From NCBI RefSeq assembly GCF_040545425.1, contig NZ_JBEPLW010000022.1: a stretch of 38,908 nt of DNA. One strand, written 5' to 3'. Below, piece after piece: positions 31,376-38,639 of the stretch (the first letter of the stretch is position 1; each line of letters starts with the position of its first letter). The notes under the pieces are model-generated. The model had not been told where the DNA came from. It made no database searches and was given only the letters and a program-made list of their open reading frames with translations. Both the position numbers and the translations under genes were made by a program. The DNA is from Bhargavaea ullalensis. GTDB taxonomy: Bacteria > Bacillota > Bacilli > Bacillales_A > Planococcaceae.

Positions 31376-32515
31376 TCATCTGGCGCCCGGTCCCCAGATG
31401 TCTTCGGCGATGCTCACCACATGCCGGATTTTCGCCCATTGCTCTTCTTCCGTCAGGTTGTTGCCTTCCTCTGTGGAAGCAAAACCGCACTGCGGACTGA
31501 GGGCTAGCTGCTCAAGCGGAAGGTAGCGGGCCGCTTCCAGGATCCGTGCCTTGATCACCTTTTCATCTTCCAACTCCGGGCGCTTTGTCGTGATGAGTCC
31601 GAGAACGACAGTCAGGTCCGGCCGGTTCACGAAGCGGAGCGGCTCGAATCCTCCCGAGCGCTCATCGTCAAATTCCAGAAACAGTCCGTCAACCTGAAGT
31701 TCTCCGAAAATCACTTTTGCTGCCTGCTCGTAGCCGCCGCTTGTGAAGTAATGCGAGCGGAAGTTGCCCCGGCAGATGTGCATCATCACAAGCAGATCGT
31801 CCGGCCGGCCGTCAATGACGCCGTTGATCGCCTCCGCAAACCGGTGGATGAGTGCATCCGGATCGGACCCGCCTTCCCGGATCCGGTTTCTCTCTTCATC
31901 GGTAAAGAACGAAGTCCACGCCGTATCATCGATTTGGAGATAGCGGCATCCGGCATCGTACAAATCCCGGATCAGCGCCCGGTAGGCCGGAATCAAGTCG
32001 GCATATACATCTTCCGGCCTGTCGTAGGCAGCGGTCTCAAACCGGGCGCGGGCAACCACGAGGTTCGGGCTCGGAATGGTGAATTTTACGGCAGTGTCTT
32101 CTCCTGCAATTTCTTTTAGTGACTTGAAATGGCCGATGAACGGATGACTCCCGCTGTAGCCCACTTTGCCTGTTACTTTGATACCGCCGGGCCGGACCTC
32201 GACGCCCTGGAATTTCCGGGTTCCTTCCGGCTGTTGATACAGTTCAATGCCGTCCAGCCCCGCCAGAAAGTCAAGGTGCCACCAGCTGCGGCGGAATTCC
32301 CCGTCTGTGACTCCCTGAATGCCGTTTTCTTTTTGGGCCTTTACGAGACGCCGGATTTCCTCGTCTTCGATGCGGGTCAGTTCCTCGCGGGAAAGGTCTC
32401 CGTCCCCGAACCGGAGCCGTGCTTCTTTCAGCCGGGCGGGACGGAGGAAACTGCCGACGTGATCTGCTTTGAACGGTGCGCGGACGCGCGGTGTGGTTTC
32501 TGTGCGGATGGTCAT
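31376..32515 (-). CDS. MetE C-terminal-like methyltransferase (YxjG/YxjH family)
   Basis: A 379-aa cobalamin-independent methionine synthase-type enzyme lacking the N-terminal half of MetE. The zinc-ligand pattern of MetE is present: HICRGN (His-x-Cys), FLEFDDE (Glu) and SPQCGF (Cys). Early motif RADHVGSFLRP-like (here KADHVGSFLRP, about residues 16-26) is the family start. Such proteins transfer a methyl group to homocysteine or a related thiol; YxjG and YxjH in B. subtilis are S-box-controlled. Here the gene is second in an operon behind metI and its S-box riboswitch, 47 bp apart, which supports a role in methionine supply. ATG 32515 has AAGGAA upstream. Confidence 0.92.
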   Translation of the reverse strand: MTIRTETTPRVRAPFKADHVGSFLRPARLKEARLRFGDGDLSREELTRIEDEEIRRLVKAQKENGIQGVTDGEFRRSWWHLDFLAGLDGIELYQQPEGTRKFQGVEVRPGGIKVTGKVGYSGSHPFIGHFKSLKEIAGEDTAVKFTIPSPNLVVARARFETAAYDRPEDVYADLIPAYRALIRDLYDAGCRYLQIDDTAWTSFFTDEERNRIREGGSDPDALIHRFAEAINGVIDGRPDDLLVMMHICRGNFRSHYFTSGGYEQAAKVIFGELQVDGLFLEFDDERSGGFEPLRFVNRPDLTVVLGLITTKRPELEDEKVIKARILEAARYLPLEQLALSPQCGFASTEEGNNLTEEEQWAKIRHVVSIAEDIWGPGAR

Positions 32516-32562
32516 TGATATTCCTTCTTTCTAATTTTATGGAGTGGTTATAAATGGAGTGT

Positions 32563-33699
32563 TCAAGCCTGCCCTGCCGAGCCTGCCGCCAGGGAGGAAC
32601 GTGCCAGTTCGAAAGCTTGTTCTAAATCGCCGATGAGGTCCTGTGCGTCTTCGATGCCGACCGACAGCCGGAGCAGGGAATCATCGATGCCGCGTTTGGT
32701 CCGCTCTTCAAGCGGGATGTCGGCGTGGGTCTGGGTCGACGGATACGTGATGAAGCTCTCCACGCCGCCGAGGCTTTCCGCGAACGCGATCAGCTCCAGT
32801 TTCTCAAGCAGCGGGGCGACGAGCGCCGGATTGTCGACGCGGAAGGACAGCATGCCGCCCTTGCCGGGATAAAGCACGTCTGCCACAGACGGTTCGGACT
32901 GCAGCCATTGAGCGATGTCCTTCGCGTTTGCCTCATGCTGCTTCATCCGCAGCGGGAGCGTCTTCAGCCCGCGGATGACAAGCCACGAATCAAACGGAGA
33001 CAGCACGGCGCCTTCCGCATTGTGCTGGGCTGAGAGACGCTCGCAAAGATCCTCGCCTTTTGCAACGACGAGCCCTGCGAGTACATCGTTGTGGCCGCCG
33101 AGGTATTTCGTCGCGCTGTGGATGATGATATGGGCCCCGAGCTCGATCGGCCGCTGGAGAATCGGCGTGTAGAATGTGTTGTCGACGATGAGGAGCAACC
33201 CGTGTTTCTTGGCGAGTTCGCCGTAAGCGGGGATGTCGATCTCCTGAAGAAGCGGGTTTGTCGGAGATTCGATGAACAGCGCTTTTGTCCCGCCGGTGAT
33301 CGCCTGTTCCACTTCGGCAAGGTCGCCAAACGGCAGATAGTCGACGGGCACCCCGTACTGCCTGCGGTAATGCTCAAACAGGCGATACGTTCCGCCGTAC
33401 AGGTCTTCCGGCGCGAGGATGCCGTCACCCGGCCGGAACAGGGACAAAACGAGCCCGATGGCCGCCATGCCGGAAGAACAGGCGAACGCAGCGTCGCCGC
33501 TCTCCAGCTCTGCGAACCCTTCTTCAAGAAGTGCGCGCGTCGGATTCTTCGTTCGGGAATAATCATAGCCCGTGGACCGGCCGAGCCCGGGGTGTTCATA
33601 GGCGGTCGACAAGTGGATCGGGGGATTCACTGCGCCGGTGAGCGGATCGTTCCGGTTGCCGAGCTGGGCGAGCAGCGTGGAAATGCTTTTCTTTGTCAT
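32563..33699 (-). CDS. metI: Cystathionine gamma-synthase / O-acetylhomoserine thiolyase, MetI
   Basis: A 378-aa PLP enzyme of the Cys/Met metabolism family, very close to B. subtilis MetI (about 373 aa). PLP-binding Lys is in IIHSATKYLGGHND (about residue 195). Other conserved segments are GYDYSRTKNPTR (early), SSGMAAI, DLYGGTYRLFE, ESPTNPL, VDNTFYTP and SLGGVESFITYP. It replaces the acyl group of an activated homoserine with cysteine (or sulfide), an early step to methionine. ATG 33699 is chosen with AAAGGA about ten bases upstream; the frame runs a further 23 codons back into the riboswitch terminator. A SAM-I riboswitch precedes it, and a YxjG-like gene follows. No metC gene is next to it, unlike in B. 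subtilis. Confidence 0.95.
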   Translation of the reverse strand: MTKKSISTLLAQLGNRNDPLTGAVNPPIHLSTAYEHPGLGRSTGYDYSRTKNPTRALLEEGFAELESGDAAFACSSGMAAIGLVLSLFRPGDGILAPEDLYGGTYRLFEHYRRQYGVPVDYLPFGDLAEVEQAITGGTKALFIESPTNPLLQEIDIPAYGELAKKHGLLLIVDNTFYTPILQRPIELGAHIIIHSATKYLGGHNDVLAGLVVAKGEDLCERLSAQHNAEGAVLSPFDSWLVIRGLKTLPLRMKQHEANAKDIAQWLQSEPSVADVLYPGKGGMLSFRVDNPALVAPLLEKLELIAFAESLGGVESFITYPSTQTHADIPLEERTKRGIDDSLLRLSVGIEDAQDLIGDLEQAFELARSSLAAGSAGQA

Positions 33700-33730
33700 G
33701 GTTCTTCGTTCCTTTCTCTTTTGGGAAAAT

Positions 33731-33895
33731 GAAAACCGGACCCTCCAATGAAGAAGAAGGCCCGGCAAATGATGCGGAATCGTCTTCTCATCTTCCGGAT
33801 CCTCCGTGTGGAATCCGCTGGAATTAGCACCTTCGCCGACAGGCAGGTTGCTGAGACATCGCAGGGCCAGTCCCTCCGTCTCTCTTGATAAGAAT
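33731..33895 (-). ncRNA. SAM-I (S-box) riboswitch with intrinsic terminator
   Basis: On the minus strand the S-box consensus is clear: CTTATCAAGAGAGACGGAGG, then GGACTGGCCC, GATGTCTCAGCAACC and GGCGAAGGTGCTAATTCCAG. P1 closes with GATGAGAAG at about 33784-33792. The expression platform is a terminator stem (33755-33765 with 33736-33746, several G-T pairs) followed by a T-rich tract. High SAM should terminate transcription ahead of metI. A poor promoter candidate, TTGGTT (33943-33938) with a 17-bp spacer to TATTCC (33920-33915), lies upstream. Confidence 0.96.
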
Positions 33896-33909
33896 CGCTG
33901 ATGAAGTTG

Positions 33910-33922
33910 TAAGTGGAATAGT
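33910..33922. promoter_or_regulatory. Shared 13-mer upstream of metI
   Basis: TAAGTGGAATAGT, identical to 30015-30027, lies just upstream of the S-box and overlaps the only -10 candidate. It is possibly an operator that adds a second layer of sulfur control to the riboswitch. Confidence 0.45.
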
Positions 33923-33993
33923 TCGAAAAATTCGATAAACCAACCTTACCACCTTTCGGGGGCGGAAACAAGCTATTTCCTTTAGGTTTTCTC

Positions 33994-34007
33994 TGTAATC
34001 GTTTACA
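33994..34007. promoter_or_regulatory. Perfect cre site between metI and FMN reductase
   Basis: TGTAATCGTTTACA fits the CcpA cre consensus TGWAANCGNTNWCA at every position and is palindromic apart from the centre. It lies about 93 bp before the FMN reductase start and about 50 bp upstream of the possible metI -35, so either gene could be the target. Confidence 0.6.
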
Positions 34008-34099
34008 AGGCGGATACCTTGGCTTCAAGGCATATTACAGGCGGAATGGGGCAAAATCCTGTTATGATGGAGAAGAAATAAACTTAAGGAGTTTTCCAT

Positions 34100-34663
34100 A
34101 TGCCGATTAAAGTAAAAGCCATCATCGGGAGCACCAGCTCCACTTCCTATAACTTGAAAGTCGTCGAATTCATGCGCAAGCGCTACGCCGGCAAGCTGGA
34201 GATCACCCCGGTCTTCATCAATGCACTCGAGCCGTTTGCCATCGACATCGAAAACGACCCGACGCCGAACGTGCTGGACTTCAAAGCGGAGGTCGCCGAT
34301 TCCGACGCCGTCTTGTTCGCCGTTCCGGAATACAACTTCTCCATTCCGGGAACGCTGAAAAATGCGATCGACTGGATGTCCCGCGGCGAACTCGTCCTGC
34401 AGGGCAAGCCGACATTCATCATCGGCGCCTCGATGGGCAACCTCGGCTCAGTCCGAGCCCAGCAACATCTGCGCGAAATCCTGTCGAACCCGAACCTTGC
34501 ACCGGCGATCCTTCCTCAAAACGAAGTGTACATCGGAGCGGTCCATGCGAAACTGGACGCAGACGGCACCCTCACCGACGAAGCGACGGTCGCTTTCCTG
34601 GACCGCGTCGTCGACAACTTCATCAAGTTCTACGAAAAAGAAACGGCTTCCGCCAACCAATAA
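34100..34663 (+). CDS. NADPH-dependent FMN reductase family protein
   Basis: A 187-aa flavodoxin-fold reductase (PF03358). The phosphate-binding loop IIGSTSSTSYN is at residues 8-18, and the family motif VPEYNFSIPGTLKNAIDW at about 73-90. ASMGNLGSVRAQQHLREIL is the second conserved block. Such enzymes reduce FMN, quinones or azo compounds with NADPH, and some supply reduced flavin to sulfur monooxygenases. A link to the SfnB-like enzyme 5 kb away is conceivable but only inference. ATG 34100 has AAGGAG eight bases upstream. A possible -10 (TATGAT, 34064) and a perfect cre lie before it. It ends at a hairpin terminator. Confidence 0.92.
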   Translation: MPIKVKAIIGSTSSTSYNLKVVEFMRKRYAGKLEITPVFINALEPFAIDIENDPTPNVLDFKAEVADSDAVLFAVPEYNFSIPGTLKNAIDWMSRGELVLQGKPTFIIGASMGNLGSVRAQQHLREILSNPNLAPAILPQNEVYIGAVHAKLDADGTLTDEATVAFLDRVVDNFIKFYEKETASANQ

Positions 34664-34667
34664 AATC

Positions 34668-34706
34668 CGTCCCGCAGCTCCCGAATGGAGCGGGCGGGAT
34701 TTTTTG
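34668..34706 (+). terminator. Terminator after FMN reductase
   Basis: A GC-rich stem built from CCGTCCCGC...CTC and GAG...GCGGGCGGGAT is followed by six T. Confidence 0.85.
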
Positions 34707-34730
34707 TGCGCGGGGAGCCGCTGTTTTTTT

Positions 34731-34756
34731 GATTGTCCGGGTTTCGGTTCGGGTAA
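34731..34756 (+). promoter_or_regulatory. Possible sigma-B-type promoter
   Basis: GATTGT (34731-34736), a 14-bp spacer and GGGTAA (34751-34756) resemble the general-stress consensus GTTTWW-N12-15-GGGWAW. The -35 match is only partial. It lies 32 bp before a small acidic protein gene. Confidence 0.35.
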
Positions 34757-34787
34757 AGTAAACGAGACGAGGAAGGGGTGATCCGCA

Positions 34788-34988
34788 ATGAAAAAGGACA
34801 ATCAGCAAGAAAACAGACCGGAAAAAGATGAAGTGAAACGGTCCGACGATCCCGAAAAGCTGGCGCTCGGCCCCGACGGCGACAACCAGTTCACCGGCAT
34901 GCCGGACGGCCAGATGCCCGACTTCGAACCGGAACAAAGCGGCAAAGGGCAGATGAAGCAGGCGGAGGAAAGCACGGAGGACAAATAA
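34788..34988 (+). CDS. Small hydrophilic acidic protein, 66 aa
   Basis: I do not recognise a named family. The protein is almost entirely polar: many Glu, Asp, Lys and Gln, no Cys or Trp, and no hydrophobic core, so it is probably disordered. A central GPDGDNQFTGMPDGQMPDF stretch has a repeated PDG element. The tail KQAEESTEDK is strongly charged. AAGGGGTGA about seven bases before ATG 34788 is a good ribosome site, and a 15-bp terminator follows immediately, so it is a real single-gene unit. Small disordered proteins of this kind are often stress or desiccation-related in Bacillales; this is inference, with weak support from a possible sigma-B promoter. Confidence 0.7.
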   Translation: MKKDNQQENRPEKDEVKRSDDPEKLALGPDGDNQFTGMPDGQMPDFEPEQSGKGQMKQAEESTEDK

Positions 34989-34998
34989 CAGCGCGAGC

Positions 34999-35050
34999 AG
35001 CCCCTTCACGGAATGCGGAAATCCCCGTTTTCCGTGGAGGGGCTTTTTTC
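34999..35050 (+). terminator. Terminator after the 66-aa protein gene
   Basis: A continuous 15-bp stem (34999-35013 with 35030-35044, starting AGCCCCTTCACGG) is followed by six T. Confidence 0.95.
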
Positions 35051-35071
35051 ATTTGAATTTTTGCCCGAACT

Positions 35072-35176
35072 GTACGACTCGGGGGCGGACCCGTACGACT
35101 CAAGGTTGAATCCGTACGACTCGGAGGCGGACCCGTACGACTCAAGGCCCGATGCGTACGATTCATCTTTTATGTG
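35072..35176. repeat. Tandem array E, four 21-bp units plus a decaying fifth
   Basis: Units start at 35072, 35093, 35114 and 35135, and a decaying fifth at 35156. Each starts GTACGACTC (CGTACG palindrome at each junction). The second half alternates between a GGGGGCGGACCC type (units 1, 3) and an AAGG-type (units 2, 4). The array begins 22 bp after the terminator stem of the 66-aa gene, between codirectional genes. Confidence 0.93.
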
Positions 35177-35294
35177 GTTACCATGCAGGTCCTGCCGGAA
35201 AGATTCTTAACCTCACCCACCGCCCTGTCCCGGTTCTACCATCCCGGCCGGGCGATTAGACCCAGGGCGGGCGGACTGTCCCCATTTTTATCCC

Positions 35295-35340
35295 AAACCG
35301 CACAGCGGCGCTCCTGCCGGCTGTGCGGTTTTCTATTTAT
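35295..35340 (+). terminator. Orphan intrinsic terminator
   Basis: A perfect 12-bp stem AAACCGCACAGC (35295-35306) with GCTGTGCGGTTT (35320-35331), extended by an inner GGC/GCC, precedes TTTTCTATTTAT. No coding gene precedes it on the plus strand. The stretch 35177-35294 holds no gene I can support, so this may end a small RNA or be a remnant. Confidence 0.65.
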
Positions 35341-35455
35341 CCGAGATTCAGGGCGAAACAACCGGCGGGCACCGGTAGATTCGCCCGTGCACAAATGGTT
35401 CCCCTGAATAGATTGATAGAGCAAGGCCAATAAGCAGTGAAAGGAGGTGATAGAA

Positions 35456-36106
35456 ATGATGAAAAGATCTCAAAGAACAATGCCGACTGGCATGACCCAA
35501 GCAGAGCTTGGAGAAAAAATCAGCAACGCCATAAACATGGCACAGTCGATGGGCAATCGGAATGCGGAAGTCCGCGGTCTTCAGAACCTGCAGAATCAGA
35601 TGTCGATCATCGATCCGAACCGGGTAGTCGTTGATTTGGCGACGATTGTTCTGCCGAATGATTCACTGCTCGAGTTCCCTCCATTGTACGCAGAAGTAAG
35701 AAACGATCCATTCTTCCTCCGATGCTGCGAAGGAGAGACGGAAGACCCGGTTCCGGGCATTCCTTCCTCCCCGTGCGGTTGCGGACCGGTAGATCCAGTG
35801 AACGGTATGGAAATCCGTGTAACCGGCCACATCAACTGGCATCTCTGCTTTGAACTCGAGACGTTCTTCAACAACGGAGCGAACAACTGTGGTGCTAGTG
35901 TACCGCTTGCCATCACGGCAACCGGCACGACCTGTGTGGATCAGCAACTCTGCGTTGATTCCGGGCTTAATACATGCCCGGACTTCTGCAACGAGAACAC
36001 AGTCTCCTTCGCAATTGGATGCTCTTTCTGTGAAATTGACACCAAGCTGTCTGTGACCTACTATGTCGTTCACCTGCTTCCGCCATGTGAAACAACAATG
36101 CCTTGA
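35456..36106 (+). CDS. Cysteine-rich protein of unknown function, 216 aa
   Basis: I do not recognise the family. Residues 1-85 contain no Cys and are helical then beta-like (NAINMAQSMGNRNAEVRGLQ, VVVDLATIVLPND). From about residue 90 there are 13 Cys, several in pairs or short motifs: RCCEG, PCGCGP, TCVDQQLC, TCPDFC and GCSFC. No signal peptide or membrane helix is present. Such a cytoplasmic Cys-rich protein could be a spore-coat, exosporium or metal-binding protein; this is inference only. ATG 35456 is certain: AAAGGAGGTGA lies just upstream, among the best ribosome sites in the window. Base composition looks less G+C-rich than its neighbours, which may mean recent acquisition. A terminator follows. 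Confidence 0.8.
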   Translation: MMKRSQRTMPTGMTQAELGEKISNAINMAQSMGNRNAEVRGLQNLQNQMSIIDPNRVVVDLATIVLPNDSLLEFPPLYAEVRNDPFFLRCCEGETEDPVPGIPSSPCGCGPVDPVNGMEIRVTGHINWHLCFELETFFNNGANNCGASVPLAITATGTTCVDQQLCVDSGLNTCPDFCNENTVSFAIGCSFCEIDTKLSVTYYVVHLLPPCETTMP

Positions 36107-36117
36107 CGGGTATTAAG

Positions 36118-36145
36118 GGCCCTGTGCATCGCACGGGGTCTTTTT
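36118..36145 (+). terminator. Terminator after the Cys-rich protein gene
   Basis: GGCCCTGTGC (36118-36127) pairs with GCACGGGGTC (36131-36140) with two G-T pairs, then five T. Confidence 0.9.
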
Positions 36146-36252
36146 CGGGTTCTGATGACAAATTCGTTCGCAGGGTTGTCTTCAGAGCGGACGGGGTAAG
36201 TGAAGGATAGTGTATACTAATCGCAAACATGTTTCGGAAGAAGGGATTTTTC

Positions 36253-37737
36253 ATGTCGACGAAGTACGCAGATGACAGCCTGATGCTCCATACCGACTTG
36301 TATCAGATCAACATGGCGGAGTCCTACTGGGCGGACGGCATCCATGAGCGGAAGGCGGTGTTCGATCTTTATTTCCGCAAGCTGCCGTTCGGGAACGGGT
36401 ATGCGATTTTCGCGGGGCTTGAGCGCGTGCTTGATTACTTGAGGAGTTTCCGGTTCACGGAGAGTGATATCGGCTATCTGCGGGACGAGCTCGGGTTCCG
36501 GGAGGATTTCCTGTCTTATCTGGCGGAGCTCCGGTTTACGGGAGATGTGTACTCGATGACGGAAGGCGAGGTCGTGTTCGGCAATGAGCCGCTCATCCGG
36601 GTGGAGGCGCCGCTCATTCAGGCGCAGCTGATCGAAACCGCGCTGCTCAACATCATCAACTACCAAACCCTCATCGCCACGAAGGCGAGCCGGATCAAAC
36701 AAGTCGTCAAAAACGATGTCGTCATGGAATTCGGCTCCCGCCGTGCCCAGGAGATGGACGCGGCCATCTGGGGCGCGCGTGCGGCGGTCATCGGCGGGGT
36801 GGAGGCGACGAGCAACGTCCGGGCGGGGAAACTATTCGGCATTCCGGTTGCCGGCACGCATGCCCACTCGATGGTGCAGGCTTATGAAAGCGAGTATGAG
36901 GCATTCCATGCGTATGCCCGCCGGCACAAGGACTGTGTGTTCCTTGTGGATACGTACGATACGCTGAAGATCGGCGTGCCGACGGCGATCCGCGTGGCGA
37001 AAGAGCTCGGCGACAAGATCAATTTCCACGGCATCCGTCTCGACAGCGGGGACATCGCTTATCTGTCAAAGGAATCAAGGCGGATGCTCGATGAAGCCGG
37101 TTTCCCGGATGCAAAGATCATCGTGTCGAACGACCTGGATGAATACACGATCATGAACCTGCACCTGCAGGGGGCGAAGGTCGACCAGTGGGGAATCGGG
37201 ACGAAGCTCATCACCGCGTACGACCAGCCGGCACTCGGGGCGGTTTACAAACTGGTGTCCGTGGAAAACTCAATGGGTGAGATGGAAGACCGGATCAAGA
37301 TCTCCTCCAGCGCCGAAAAAGTGACAACGCCGGGGATTAAGAAAGTATACCGGATCATTGACCGGGAAAACGGCAAGTCGGAAGGGGACTACATCACCCT
37401 TGCAGACGAAGAGCCGGAAAAAGAAAAGCGTCTCAAGATGTTCCACCCCGTTCACACGTTCATCTCGAAATTCGTGACGAATTTCGATGCGGTCAACCTG
37501 CATACAAAGGTTGTCGAAGACGGAGAGGTCATCTACACGCTGCCGACGCTCGATGAAATCGTCGATTTTTCCCATGAACGGCTCAGCCTGTTCTGGGACG
37601 AGTACAAGCGCTCCCTCAATCCCGAGGAATATCCGGTTGACCTGAGCCAGAAGTGCTGGGACAACAAGATGCGCAACATCCACGAAGTCCGCGAACGCAT
37701 CCATGATTTTGAACTCCACGAGAAAGAGCTGGACTGA
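36253..37737 (+). CDS. pncB: Nicotinate phosphoribosyltransferase, PncB
   Basis: A 494-aa enzyme joining nicotinate and PRPP to nicotinate mononucleotide, the first step of NAD salvage. Recognised segments are HTDLYQINMAESYW (residues 17-30), FRKLPFGNGYAIFAGLE, EFGSRRAQEMDAAIWGARAA, GTHAHSMVQAYESE (with the regulatory His), VDTYDTLKIG and LDSGDIAYLS. Length fits the long Firmicutes form (B. subtilis YueK, about 490 aa). I chose ATG 36253 because GAAGAAGGGA lies about seven bases upstream; ATG 36229 is in frame but lacks a ribosome site. A TATACT element is seen at about 36213. nadE follows after 60 bp in the same direction, a common pairing. Confidence 0.96.
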   Translation: MSTKYADDSLMLHTDLYQINMAESYWADGIHERKAVFDLYFRKLPFGNGYAIFAGLERVLDYLRSFRFTESDIGYLRDELGFREDFLSYLAELRFTGDVYSMTEGEVVFGNEPLIRVEAPLIQAQLIETALLNIINYQTLIATKASRIKQVVKNDVVMEFGSRRAQEMDAAIWGARAAVIGGVEATSNVRAGKLFGIPVAGTHAHSMVQAYESEYEAFHAYARRHKDCVFLVDTYDTLKIGVPTAIRVAKELGDKINFHGIRLDSGDIAYLSKESRRMLDEAGFPDAKIIVSNDLDEYTIMNLHLQGAKVDQWGIGTKLITAYDQPALGAVYKLVSVENSMGEMEDRIKISSSAEKVTTPGIKKVYRIIDRENGKSEGDYITLADEEPEKEKRLKMFHPVHTFISKFVTNFDAVNLHTKVVEDGEVIYTLPTLDEIVDFSHERLSLFWDEYKRSLNPEEYPVDLSQKCWDNKMRNIHEVRERIHDFELHEKELD

Positions 37738-37797
37738 CAGACAGGGCCCTTGCGGAAACTTCAACCGGGGCGTGAGAACAAGAAGGAGGAACTGCCG

Positions 37798-38625
37798 ATG
37801 ACGTTGCAGCAAGAGATTATCCAAGAACTGAAAGTGAAGCCGGAGATCGACCCGGCTCATGAAATCCGTGTGTCCGTCGACTTTATGAAAGCCTATGCCC
37901 GCCGGCACCCGTTCCTTGAAGGGTTCGTGCTGGGGATTTCCGGCGGCCAGGATTCGACGCTCGCCGGCAAGCTCGCACAAATCGCCGTCGATGAACTGAA
38001 TGCGGAAGACGGCGGAGAGCGGTACAAATTCCACGCCGTCCGACTGCCGTACGGCGTGCAGTTCGACGAATCGGATGTCGATGACGCCCTCGACTTCATC
38101 TCGCCGTCCGTCACTTACCGGGTGAACATCAAGGGAGCGGTCGACGCGAGCGCGGCGGCGCTGGCGGAAGCCGGTGTCGTCCTCACCGACTACGTCAAAG
38201 GAAACGAAAAGGCCCGGGAACGGATGAAGGTGCAGTACTCGATCGCCGCTATGAAAAATGCGGTCGTCATCGGAACCGACCAGGCGGCCGAGGCGCTGAC
38301 CGGCTTCTATACGAAATTCGGCGACGGCGGTGCGGACATCATGCCGCTCTTCCGGCTCAACAAGCGCCAGGGCAAGATGATGCTGAAAGAACTCGGCTGT
38401 CCGGAGCACCTGTACACAAAAGTGCCGACCGCTGATCTGGAAGAAGACAAGCCGGCACTGCCGGACGAAGTGGCGCTCGGCGTCACCTATGACGACGTCG
38501 ACGATTTCCTGGAGGGAAAGGAAGTTTCGGCAGAAGCCCAAAAGAAACTCGAAGACCTCTACTTGAGATCCCGCCACAAGCGGCACCTGCCGATCAATGT
38601 GTATGATGACTTTTGGAAAAAATGA
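37798..38625 (+). CDS. nadE: Ammonia-dependent NAD synthetase, NadE
   Basis: A 275-aa enzyme that amidates nicotinate adenine dinucleotide to NAD using ATP and ammonia. The PP-loop ATP motif SGGQDST is at about residues 46-52. Other family segments are RLPYGVQFDESD, GTDQAAEALTGFYTKFGDGGAD and a C-terminal SRHKRHLPINVYDDFW. The size matches the short, ammonia-dependent class (B. subtilis NadE, 272 aa) with no glutaminase domain. ATG 37798 has AAGGAGG eight bases upstream; the 16 codons before it lack support. It completes, with pncB, an NAD-salvage operon. Two stacked hairpins lie downstream. Confidence 0.97.
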   Translation: MTLQQEIIQELKVKPEIDPAHEIRVSVDFMKAYARRHPFLEGFVLGISGGQDSTLAGKLAQIAVDELNAEDGGERYKFHAVRLPYGVQFDESDVDDALDFISPSVTYRVNIKGAVDASAAALAEAGVVLTDYVKGNEKARERMKVQYSIAAMKNAVVIGTDQAAEALTGFYTKFGDGGADIMPLFRLNKRQGKMMLKELGCPEHLYTKVPTADLEEDKPALPDEVALGVTYDDVDDFLEGKEVSAEAQKKLEDLYLRSRHKRHLPINVYDDFWKK

Positions 38626-38639
38626 CGGATGAAAAAGGC

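Noticed and set aside
33800..33900. T-box leader for metI
   Set aside because: Conserved segments match the SAM-I riboswitch (AGAGAGACGGAGG, GGCGAAGGTGCTAATTCC); no T-box TGGNACCGCG motif is present.
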